Below are positions 6,401 to 13,048 of a stretch of 13,048 nucleotides of DNA, in pieces. This stretch comes from JADJQU01 sp035490315. GTDB lineage: Bacteria; Planctomycetota; UBA1135; GCA-002686595. The position numbers and the translations under genes were made by a program. The stretch's first letter is position 1, and every line of letters begins with the position of its first letter. Location: the NCBI GenBank assembly GCA_035490315.1, contig DATHET010000265.1, forward strand, positions 1 to 13,048. Reading direction: 5' to 3'. The notes under the pieces were generated by a model. That model saw only the letters and a program-made list of their open reading frames with translations, was not told where the DNA came from and did not search any database.

Positions 6401-8018
6401 CGAGCTTCGGACCGAGGGCGCGCGTCAAGTCGCCTTTCAGATCGCCGAGTGAATCGAAGAGCACGGTGGGAACCTCCTCGAAATGCACCGCGGCGTGCAC
6501 TGGAGCCAAAGTTGCGCTGGGCGTGAAGCTCGCGAGCGTGGCTCCGCCGGGGAAGGTCAAGCTCACATTCGCGCGGCCGGCGGCCATGTCCTCCTGAGCT
6601 TCTGCGGAGTTCCAGTTGTCGTGGTTGTAGTCCTTCGACGCATTCGAGGCCGTGAATCCGAATTGCAGGCTCGAATCCTCTGACGGTGCTTTCAGCTCGC
6701 CGGAGAGCTTCAGCTCGCGAACGATCAGCGGGCCACGGCCCGCCAGTGCGCTGGATTTCGTAAGGATCCAATCCCCCAGACTGGCACTGAAGCGCGCGCG
6801 GATTCCCGACAACAAAGCATCGAGTCCTGTCTGGGTTTGCCCCTTGGCCGAGGCCTCGAGATAAGCGCCCACGGGAGCCTCGAAGGAACTGAGCACGAAA
6901 CCGACGCGATATCCGTCATTGCCCGTTCCCGTCTCATGTCCGGACTGTGGGCTGATGTGTGCCAACTCTCCCCCGCCAGTCAAAAGCGGTCGAGCCACGG
7001 TCTCGACGAACTCCTGATGCATGTCGAACTCCGCGGCGAACCCATCGCCCTCGGAGCGCAGGATGCCGTTCTCGAGCCGCGCCATGCCGCGCACGATTCC
7101 ATGCGGATAGTCGAGGCGCAGATCGAAGCTGCCCTTCTCCACCGTCCCCTTCGCGTCGAGCGAGAGAGACAGCTCGTCGCCGAGCAGACTTTTCAAGCGA
7201 CCGCCCTGCAGCATGAGTGCGTCGAGCAGCGCCGTCGGGAAATGCGCGACATGCGCGGACACATCGGCGCTCGGCGGAGTGGCCGAGGAAGGCGCGTCGA
7301 AAGGATGCTCGACTTTCGCGTCGAGGCTCAGATCGCTGCGGCCGCTGCCGGTGAGCGTGCCGCGCATGGTCGCCGTCAGCGGCTGTCCTGGATGCAACCC
7401 CGCGACCAGGGTGATGTCCTCGAGGACGAAGGGCGCGCCGAGCTCGCGCGTGTGCTCGTCGGCCCAGTAGATACGCGTGACGTGCAGGTCGAGCTCGACG
7501 TCGAGCTCCGACAGCGATGACTTCTCGCCGGGCTCCGACGGAGTCTTCGAATCCTCCGCCGGCGCGGGCTCGCGCGGCTCGAGTGCCCGTTCCAGGTTCG
7601 TGCTTCCCGTGGCGTCGGCGTACAGGGTCGCTTCACCGACCAGCTTGATCTTCCCCAGCCGCTTCCCGCCCGAAGTCGCGAGCGACCACAGACCGGGCAA
7701 GGTCGCGCTGACCAAGGCCACCCGCGCGCCGCTCGGATCCTTGAGCTCGGCGCCCTCGATCGTCTGCGGTCCGACCCAGCCCAGATCCAGCGACGCGATC
7801 TCGAGCTGACCGCGGTAGCGCTCGGCGAACCAATTCGAGGCGTAGCGCGCGCCGAAACGCTCGGCGATCTGCGGCGCGAAGGCGATGCCCAGAGCGAGCA
7901 GGCCGACGACGAGCAGCACGATCCCCAGCGGCGTGCGGAAGAGGAAGCGCGCGAAGCTCCTGCGCGGACGCTTCGGAGCCTCGGGAACGGTCACAGGCTG
8001 CGGAATGGCGTCGCTCAT
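3492..8018 (-). CDS. Large AsmA-like membrane-anchored protein (possible inter-membrane lipid bridge)
   Basis: 1508 residues. The N-terminus is cytoplasmic-looking and basic (PKRPRRSFARFLF), followed by one membrane helix at about 29-48 (TPLGIVLLVVGLLALGIAFA) and a very long periplasmic part of predicted beta structure. Its start (LDLGWVGPQTIEGAELKDPSG) and its end (VDGIARYDSIPIKISGREINFRG, then VPLEISGSWSSPRIRLG at about 1465) follow the AsmA/TamB/YhdP pattern. A low-complexity linker rich in E, P and S lies at about 145-170. Five similar signatures recur inside (listed separately), and two AGKLPxG units. In proteins such as YhdP, repeated beta-groove units form a hydrophobic channel that carries phospholipid between the inner and outer membranes; the same role here is inference. 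The C-terminus is GGGKKKKKDG. I chose ATG 8018 over the TTG at 8036 because AGGGAGAG precedes it; it starts 8 bases after the YqgE stop. The 3' end overlaps the radical SAM gene by ATGA. Confidence 0.9.
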   Translation of the reverse strand: MSDAIPQPVTVPEAPKRPRRSFARFLFRTPLGIVLLVVGLLALGIAFAPQIAERFGARYASNWFAERYRGQLEIASLDLGWVGPQTIEGAELKDPSGARVALVSATLPGLWSLATSGGKRLGKIKLVGEATLYADATGSTNLERALEPREPAPAEDSKTPSEPGEKSSLSELDVELDLHVTRIYWADEHTRELGAPFVLEDITLVAGLHPGQPLTATMRGTLTGSGRSDLSLDAKVEHPFDAPSSATPPSADVSAHVAHFPTALLDALMLQGGRLKSLLGDELSLSLDAKGTVEKGSFDLRLDYPHGIVRGMARLENGILRSEGDGFAAEFDMHQEFVETVARPLLTGGGELAHISPQSGHETGTGNDGYRVGFVLSSFEAPVGAYLEASAKGQTQTGLDALLSGIRARFSASLGDWILTKSSALAGRGPLIVRELKLSGELKAPSEDSSLQFGFTASNASKDYNHDNWNSAEAQEDMAAGRANVSLTFPGGATLASFTPSATLAPVHAAVHFEEVPTVLFDSLGDLKGDLTRALGPKLALDFDATTSIDAAAKADLAWADIGTRWRELAQRVTSSITFNMRGAPTGKPIASLGGQVVSVRAANGSVKLAPAKPLDLFAQVEFETPATGHFDLTASLGELFADPASKTPLRFSLASNATGLPAKAFDAMAGGGERIQLLLGNLLAYEATAQGTLEEGVARVNLSSEKTQVLLVGRLKDGMFVNMDEPVLSISLQPDAQLLDELTAGKLPEGSRLAFKDGRGVVGINVNFLALPVADLIAASKISTDEVLRVGLGHTRLDAIIGLREFQYHDKALVAAGQRIDQLAMQLNIELIPGDKDKPTPLTLDFSAASPSWGANALELHVAIPNAPDLLSIAEGREFAPIVVRLKAPQFERAWLDAYAGGALRPALGSKLDLTLDAQLSQLAKQPFNADAKLELSASGGKSMLSFKAQATDPFYKEGKEANPPVKRPAGSFPDLDATLDVSGAGALLAFAPASSRDLLREVCGEKIAAHVKLVEVKPSSSKGGEVKPGGSKADLAIDAGGLVVSGAVTYVDEVLSTVAAEPLVLKFSPTQSTLDRLLAGKLPQGASLKLSQPGDALVVELTQLRVPLGRFLDADPSLARADLIENLDGKLDATVPAFSYAHPPAASGVAPAVALLRNVQLHAKMQPRGPANLDVTGSIEGTPPGGLEIHVAIEEPAGFAVESPADFPAKGSRATLTAKLSHFPSALLDVLANQDGLIVDVLGPELDANVRGQYPDDGAEPLHADLHSDFGDIALNSRIAEKVIVSEGEQGLDAKVVLTPLFSKRIVGALVPVLVEVRQDDPAKRTVLTGRKLALPMNADLSKLSGELILDLGAVDYQLLPGLTQALSLTGKDFSQKNTVIKPIAIKIVDGIARYDSIPIKISGREINFRGSANLATKNFELAFAVPLEMLGSKVESQLEQVRRYLDPKLEVPLEISGSWSSPRIRLGKGFLEKVLKDAAQGALEGELEKGLGGLFGGGKKKKKDG
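3499..3503 (-). promoter_or_regulatory. Ribosome binding site for the radical SAM gene, inside the preceding gene
   Basis: On the minus strand AAGGA lies three bases before ATG 3495. It is formed by the codons of the lysine-rich tail (KKKKKDG) of the AsmA-like protein, so the tail and the ribosome site share bases. The spacing is a little short, but the surrounding AAGAAGGA purine run allows alternative pairing. It supports this start together with the ATGA overlap. Confidence 0.5.
4743..5786 (-). repeat. Two AGKLPxG repeat units in the AsmA-like protein
   Basis: LDELTAGKLPEGSRLAF (residues 740-756) and LDRLLAGKLPQGASLKL (residues 1076-1092) are close copies about 336 residues apart. Both are followed by an acidic or glycine turn, a beta segment and a similar stretch (LALPVADLIAASKI compared with LRVPLGRFLDADPS). 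This points to an internal duplication of a unit of roughly 300 residues within the gene. The DNA has diverged, so the duplication is old. Confidence 0.65.
4930..4971 (-). repeat. Short in-frame direct repeat in the AsmA-like gene
   Basis: The 12-base string GGCTTGACCTCG (+ strand) occurs at 4930-4941 and 4960-4971, exactly 30 bases apart. It gives the repeated EVKP in a flexible S/G/K-rich segment (EVKPSSSKGGEVKPGGSK, about residues 1017-1034). It looks like a small in-frame duplication in a linker. Confidence 0.55.
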
Positions 8019-8020
8019 CA

Positions 8021-8028
8021 CTCTCCCT
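8021..8028 (-). promoter_or_regulatory. Ribosome binding site for the AsmA-like gene
   Basis: AGGGAGAG on the minus strand lies two bases before ATG 8018 and about 5 bases from its GGAG core. It is the strongest such site in the block and decides the start against the TTG at 8036. It overlaps the TAG stop of the YqgE gene (8027-8029), so terminating ribosomes could restart here. Confidence 0.65.
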
Positions 8029-8599
8029 AGTTCCAATGCGGGTCAGGAGGAAGGTTCTCGAGTCCCGCGGCGTCCTGCCCGAGCGAACGCAGCACGGCGC
8101 GCCACATGTTGCGCGGCTCGTCCATGAAAATCAGCTCCGACGCGCCCGGCGCGGGGATCCACGAGCCGCGCTCGAGCTCGCTCTCCAGCTGACCCGCGCC
8201 CCAGCCCGAGTAGCCGACCACCAGGCGCAGGCTCGAGCGCGCGGCAGTGGGCAGGTCGAGCCACCAGCGCGCGGCCACGTCGAGGTCGCCGCCCAGGAAG
8301 ACGTTCTTCAGGACTTCGACGCCGCCGGGGACCCGCTCGCCCGCGCTGTGCAGCAGCTGCAGCTGGTTCAAGCTCACCGGCCCGCCGAAGAACAGCTCGG
8401 CCTCGGTGCGCGACCACAATGGATGGTCGGCGAGGACCTTGGCCGTGTTGTGGCCCGAGGGACGGTTGACGACCAGGCCGTAGGCGCCTTCGGGCGTGTG
8501 CTGGCAGATCAGCACGACGCTGTGCATGAAGTTCGGATCCAGCATGTCGGGGCTGGCTGCGAGCAGAGTGCCCTGCGCGACGAAGAGCTCGGACTCCAT
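8027..8599 (-). CDS. YqgE/AlgH family protein
   Basis: 190 residues, close to the usual length of about 185-190. The family (DUF179) motifs appear in order: GTLLAASP (10-17), DPNFMHSVVLI (21-31), GAYGLVVNRP (38-47), FFGGPV (70-75), GYSGWGAGQLE (129-139) and GSWIPAP (145-151). I chose ATG 8599 because the family begins with a few residues before G-x-LL-x-A-x-P; the open frame extends upstream to 8689, but that part lies inside the four-cysteine gene and looks like shadow. No good ribosome site precedes it; the start is 7 bases after the preceding stop. The biochemical function of the family is not settled. Its name comes from a regulator of alginate synthesis, but a DNA-binding role is doubtful. 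No signal peptide is seen, so it is probably cytoplasmic. Here it lies between a small cysteine protein and a large envelope protein. Confidence 0.93.
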   Translation of the reverse strand: MESELFVAQGTLLAASPDMLDPNFMHSVVLICQHTPEGAYGLVVNRPSGHNTAKVLADHPLWSRTEAELFFGGPVSLNQLQLLHSAGERVPGGVEVLKNVFLGGDLDVAARWWLDLPTAARSSLRLVVGYSGWGAGQLESELERGSWIPAPGASELIFMDEPRNMWRAVLRSLGQDAAGLENLPPDPHWN

Positions 8600-8606
8600 G
8601 GGGAGC

Positions 8607-8822
8607 CTAGTATCGCTCGAAACCCGTGCAGCGAGCCACCGGCTGCGGCGGGTAGCGCGGAAAGCGCGGGTCGTCCTTCGCTTTTCCACACAGAACGAAC
8701 ACCGAGCCCTTGTCCGAGCGGATCGTGCGCGCGTGGCGGCACTCGCTACACAGACCTCCGTAGGGAGGCCGCGGCGGGTCAGCCGGGCCTCTCGCGGTTT
8801 TTTCGCCGTCCGGGCGGTTCAT
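8607..8822 (-). CDS. Small four-cysteine protein, possible zinc ribbon
   Basis: 71 residues with four cysteines: C25-x2-C28, C45 and C65. A proline- and charge-rich N-terminal tail of about 20 residues precedes them. The core reads GGLCSECRHARTIRSDKGS, then VFVLCGKAK, then DPRFPRYPPQPVARCTGFE. The regular spacing and the lack of a signal peptide or membrane helix suggest a small cytoplasmic metal-binding (zinc ribbon or rubredoxin-like) protein. From memory, similar short proteins (C-x2-C-RH-x-R-x-I...RFP-x-YP...C-x-GF/YE) occur in other bacteria without known function. ATG 8822 overlaps the stop of the methyltransferase gene (ATGA), which strongly supports a real, coupled gene. The stop lies 7 bases before the YqgE start. 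Function unknown. Confidence 0.82.
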   Translation of the reverse strand: MNRPDGEKTARGPADPPRPPYGGLCSECRHARTIRSDKGSVFVLCGKAKDDPRFPRYPPQPVARCTGFERY

Positions 8823-10270
8823 GGCCCGCGCTCGAAGGTCAAAACGCACTCCAGATGCGGCGTGTGCGGGAACAGGTCGATTGCGTCGATCCGGACCGGC
8901 TTCCAGCCCGCGCGGACCAGGACGGCGCCGTCGCGAGCGCCCGATTCGAGCTGGCAGGAGACCATCACGATGCGCCGCGCGGACGAGGCGGCGAGGGCCG
9001 CGAGCACCTTGGGGTGGACTCCGGCGCGCGGCGGGTCGACGACGATCACGTGGGCGGACGCCGAGACCTCGCGCCAGGTGGCGAGCACGTCGCCGGCGAA
9101 GAAACGCGCGTTCGTCACGCCGTTGCGCAGGGCGGCGGCGCGCGCGGAAACGATCGCGGATTCGACGAGCTCGAAGCCCAGGACGTTCGGCTCGTCGTTG
9201 GAAGAGGGAGCGCGCCTGGCCAGGGCCAGGGTGATCGCGCCGCCGCCGCAGTAGAGGTCGTGCACGACGTCGCCGGGCTGAACGTCCGCGCGCTCGAGCA
9301 CGATCTCGAACAGGCGCTCGGCCTGGGGCGTGTTGGTCTGGAAGAAAGTCGCCGCGCCGATCTCGAAATCGTTGCCGGCGACGCGTTCGCGGATCGTGCC
9401 GCGGCCGTGGTGCGCGATCTCGCGCTCCCCCACCGCGACCAGGGCGCGGCCGGAGTTGATCAACTGGACCAGGGTCGTGATCTCGGGATGGGCGGCGAGC
9501 AGGGCGGAGAGGAAGGGCTGCGCGCGCTGTGGCGATTCGTCGCTCGTCACAAGCGCGGCGAGGATCTCGGACGTGCTCCAGCTGCGGCGCAGCACGAGGT
9601 GGCGCAGCCAGCCCTGGTGCGCGTAGGAGTCGTAGGCGTCGAGACCCTGCTCGCGGGCCAGGCGGCGAGTCGTCATCACGAGCTGCGCGGCGCCCTCGAA
9701 GGAGATCGGGCACTCGCGGATCTCGAGCAGCTTGGAATGGAAGCCGCGCGGGTGCAGGCCGAGGGCGGGCGCGGTGTCGGGCTCCTCGGGTGTCGCGGCC
9801 AGGGCGGCGCGCTCAGTCCAGCGGCGCGTGCCGAAGGTGAAGTCCATCTTGTTGCGGTAGTGCCAGGGGTTCGCGCAGGGCACGATCGCTCCCAGGTCCA
9901 GGTCGAGTCCAGAGTTGACCAGGATCTCGCGCGCCACGCGTGCCTTGGCTTCGAGCTGCGCGGCGTAGGCGAGGTCCTGGAAAGTGCAGCCGCCGCAGAC
10001 TCCGTGGTGAGCGCAGCGCGCGGCGAGGGCGTGAGGTCCTCGTTCCAGGACTTCGAGCGTGCGGACTTCCAGCGTGTCGCGCCGGCGCGAGATCACCCGC
10101 GCGCGGACGCGGGCGCCGAGCGGGCCGCCGCGTTCGCTCGCGGTGTAGATCCCCCACTGGCCCACGGAATTCCCGCCGGGATCGAGGCGCTCGAACGTGA
10201 ATTCACATTCGTCGCCCCAGCGCGGCTTGCGCTCGCCATTCGCGGGAGTGGAATTCGAAACGAGGGGCAT
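8819..10270 (-). CDS. RumA/RlmD-type 23S rRNA (uracil-5-)methyltransferase
   Basis: 483 residues. It should transfer a methyl group from S-adenosylmethionine to C5 of a uridine in 23S rRNA. An N-terminal TRAM-like beta domain (about 18-80) is divergent. The [4Fe-4S] ligands match the RlmC/RlmD pattern: C86, C92 and C95 (CAHHGVCGGC), with C187 (RECPI) as fourth. The Rossmann domain carries FFQTN (309-313) and the SAM loop HDLYCGGG (337-344). The active site shows VDPPRAG (411-417), nucleophile C439 in VSCQLESGARD, and the base E474 in FPHTPHLE. Position 440 is Q rather than the common N (SCNP). Residues 150-170 hold a family-variable insert. ATG 10270 lies 32 bases after the subunit IV stop, without a clear ribosome site; its own stop overlaps the next gene by ATGA. 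The exact target base (U1939, U747 or another) cannot be read from the sequence. Confidence 0.93.
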   Translation of the reverse strand: MPLVSNSTPANGERKPRWGDECEFTFERLDPGGNSVGQWGIYTASERGGPLGARVRARVISRRRDTLEVRTLEVLERGPHALAARCAHHGVCGGCTFQDLAYAAQLEAKARVAREILVNSGLDLDLGAIVPCANPWHYRNKMDFTFGTRRWTERAALAATPEEPDTAPALGLHPRGFHSKLLEIRECPISFEGAAQLVMTTRRLAREQGLDAYDSYAHQGWLRHLVLRRSWSTSEILAALVTSDESPQRAQPFLSALLAAHPEITTLVQLINSGRALVAVGEREIAHHGRGTIRERVAGNDFEIGAATFFQTNTPQAERLFEIVLERADVQPGDVVHDLYCGGGAITLALARRAPSSNDEPNVLGFELVESAIVSARAAALRNGVTNARFFAGDVLATWREVSASAHVIVVDPPRAGVHPKVLAALAASSARRIVMVSCQLESGARDGAVLVRAGWKPVRIDAIDLFPHTPHLECVLTFERGP

Positions 10271-10302
10271 GGCACGGCCCCGCGAAGCCGACGCGAGCGA
10301 GC

Positions 10303-10614
10303 CTAGGCTTTAGGCCAGAAGTAGAAGGGCAGCAGGTCACGCGTCATGAAATCCTGCAGGGTGAAGACCAGCAGGATCGCCAGCCAGAAGAAGCCGGCGA
10401 AGGCGAAGAGCTGGGTCAGCTTGCTCGAGTACTTCGCGTGCATGAAGAACAGGATCACGAGCGCGGCCTTGACGCCGGCGATCGCGAGGGCGAGCGGCGT
10501 GTTGAAGGCGCCGTAGTCGTGCAGCGCCGTCCAATAGGTGAGGAAGGTCAGCGCGCACAGCGCGAAGAACACCCCGAAGTAGAGCTTGACCGAGACGATG
10601 TGATGGCCACTCAT
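10303..10614 (-). CDS. Cytochrome c oxidase subunit IV family protein
   Basis: 103 residues with three membrane helices at about 8-31, 41-59 and 66-89. It matches the bacterial subunit IV family of caa3/bo3-type oxidases (CtaF/CyoD-like), a small accessory subunit that helps assembly and stability. The most typical segment is ALVILFFMHAKYSSKLTQLF, including His59 and Lys61 at the end of helix 2. ATG 10614 lies 4 bases after the subunit III stop; no strong ribosome site is visible, so coupling is likely. It closes the oxidase gene set. A small inverted repeat (GCCTA, 5-base loop, TAGGC; 10301-10315) spans its TAG stop. Confidence 0.9.
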   Translation of the reverse strand: MSGHHIVSVKLYFGVFFALCALTFLTYWTALHDYGAFNTPLALAIAGVKAALVILFFMHAKYSSKLTQLFAFAGFFWLAILLVFTLQDFMTRDLLPFYFWPKA

Positions 10615-10618
10615 GGGA

Positions 10619-11310
10619 TCAGCCGTGATGGGCGCCGCCGGCTCCGGAGTGTGCCCCGACCAGGTAGAGAAGCGGGAAGAGGAAGATCCAGACGATGTCG
10701 ACGAAGTGCCAGTACAAGCCGAAGTTCTCGATCAGGGCGTAGTGGCCTTCGCGGAAGTAGTTCTTGCGCGCCTTCGCGATCAGCCAGAACATCAGAATCA
10801 TGCCGATGACCATGTGGAATGCGTGCATCCCGGTCATCACGAAGTAGAGCGCGAAGTACATCTGCGCGGGGCCGGCATGCAGGCTGTCGAAGGTCCCGTG
10901 CGAATTGAAGTGGTAACCGGGGATCAGGCCGTGGTCCCACTTTTCCTTGTACTCGAAGTACTTGACCACGAGGAACGCCGCGCCGAAGACCAGCGTACCG
11001 ATCAGGCCGAGGATGATTCCGTTCTTGGAGCCCTTCTGCGCCGCGTGCACACCGAGCGCCATGGTCACCGAGGAGCAGATCAGCACGATCGTGTTGATCG
11101 CGCCGAGGCCGACTTTGAGCTGCGCGCTCGCCACCTGGAACGCATCCGGGAACTGCGAGCGATACACCGCATACGCGCCGAACAATCCCCCGAAGAACAG
11201 GACTTCGGTGATCAGGAACGACCACATCCCCAGCGTCCCGGTCTCCTTCTGCTGCTCGAGATCGTCGAAGTGGTGGACGAGCCCGTACGTGCTGTGCGCG
11301 TGGTCCGACA

Positions 11311-11311
<1 letters not shown>
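10619..11311 (-). CDS. ctaE: Cytochrome c oxidase subunit III
   Basis: 230 residues with five membrane helices at about 29-50, 67-90, 98-118, 148-180 and 193-217, the short five-helix form seen in caa3-type oxidases. Subunit III binds no metal; it stabilises the complex and proton uptake into the D channel. The conserved glutamate appears as E36 in FLITEVLFFGGLF. The later motifs VKYFEYKEK, FVMTGMHAFHMVIG and YWHFVDIVWIFLFPLLYL are typical. An unusually long loop of about 30 residues with several His and Gly (DHGLIPGYHFNSHGTFDS) joins helices 3 and 4. The ATG overlaps the subunit I stop by one base (TAATG), so the two are coupled. His-rich termini (SDHAHS, GGAHHG) are present. Confidence 0.95.
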
Positions 11312-12992
<1,681 letters not shown>

Positions 12993-12996
<4 letters not shown>

Positions 12997-13048
12997 TTCG
13001 CGGGTGCCCCAGCGGCGGGCGTCGTGGCGCCGTAGGTCTTGAGGAAAG
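12993..13048 (-). CDS. 3' end of the gene before subunit I, possibly oxidase subunit II or a cytochrome c (partial)
   Basis: The minus-strand frame ends FLKTYGATTPAAGAPAK with a TGA at 12995-12993 that overlaps the subunit I start as ATGA. The 17 visible residues look like the last helix of a cytochrome c domain (FLKTYGA) followed by an Ala/Pro tail. That would fit a caa3 subunit II with a fused heme c domain (ctaC), which normally lies here and is otherwise missing from the set. The fragment is too short to prove this; the overlap and position are the main evidence. Confidence 0.5.

Larger units (their letters stand above)
4275..7244 (-). repeat. Five recurring signature segments in the AsmA-like protein
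   Basis: A segment of about 25 residues of form F/P-x3-L/F-D-A-x(8-15)-L-G-x-x-L recurs at residues 259-283 (HFPTALLDAL...LLGDEL; bases 7170-7244), 516-539 (VPTVLFDSL...ALGPKL; 6402-6473), 660-684 (GLPAKAFDAM...LLGNLL; 5967-6041), 891-913 (QFERAWLDAY...ALGSKL; 5280-5348) and 1224-1248 (HFPSALLDVL...VLGPEL; 4275-4349). The first and last are the most alike. Spacing runs from about 145 to 335 residues. They look like the helix that opens each unit of a repeated beta-groove fold; this is read by eye at the protein level, not a DNA repeat. Confidence 0.6.

Noticed and set aside
3699..6597. Several + strand open frames of 190-500 codons
   Set aside because: All lie antisense within the AsmA-like gene, with no motifs or ribosome sites and with shadow-like composition.
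8600..8689. Longer N-terminus for YqgE
   Set aside because: The extra 30 residues (Arg-rich) lie in the four-cysteine gene in another frame and are absent from the family.
8036..10306. Long open frame of 756 codons on the + strand
   Set aside because: It is fully antisense to the YqgE, four-cysteine and methyltransferase genes. The translation is Arg/Ala/Gly/Asp-rich without motifs, the usual shadow of high-GC coding sequence.
10301..10315. Small hairpin GCCTA/TAGGC over the subunit IV stop
   Set aside because: The stem is only 5 bp and no T run follows in the direction of transcription, so it is not a supported terminator; expected by chance.

Overview
The window is a gene-dense, high-GC stretch with third positions strongly biased to G/C. 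It suggests a Gram-negative-type bacterium: it carries an AsmA-like envelope protein, a YqgE/AlgH protein and a LysR-type regulator. The A2-type (tyrosine-serine motif) cytochrome oxidase and the resemblance of the secreted protein at 1516-2541 to proteins I associate with Planctomycetota make a planctomycete-like host my best guess. This is low to moderate confidence, because no rRNA or other marker gene is present.

Left part, + strand (1-2541). The last 37 codons of an unidentified gene run by ATGA overlap into a LysR-type regulator (111-992), which runs by ATGA overlap into an OsmC-family peroxiredoxin-like protein (989-1450). A 65-base gap then precedes a lower-GC gene for a probably exported protein of unknown function (1516-2541). 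This gene converges on the long minus-strand block; 75 bases separate the two stop codons.

Right part, - strand (13048 down to 2617). Nine genes lie head to tail with no gap longer than about 32 bases. In transcription order they are: the 3' end of an oxidase-linked gene (perhaps subunit II or a cytochrome c), cytochrome c oxidase subunits I, III and IV, a RumA/RlmD-type Fe-S 23S rRNA uracil-5 methyltransferase, a 71-residue four-cysteine protein, YqgE/AlgH, a 1508-residue AsmA-like protein with internal repeats, and a radical SAM enzyme with a C-x4-C-x2-C cluster motif. Several junctions overlap (ATGA or TAATG), so most of this block is probably co-transcribed.

How the genes fit together. 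The oxidase genes build the terminal complex of aerobic respiration. The following genes combine RNA modification, a small probable metal-binding protein, an envelope protein that may be a lipid-transfer bridge, and a radical SAM enzyme. I see no mobile element, CRISPR array, tRNA, rRNA or phage gene. No stretch over 300 bases lacks a gene. I do not see a clear-cut undescribed system. The best candidates for new biology are the four-cysteine protein, the repeat-built AsmA-like protein with its radical SAM neighbour, the secreted unknown, and the coupled LysR-OsmC unit.
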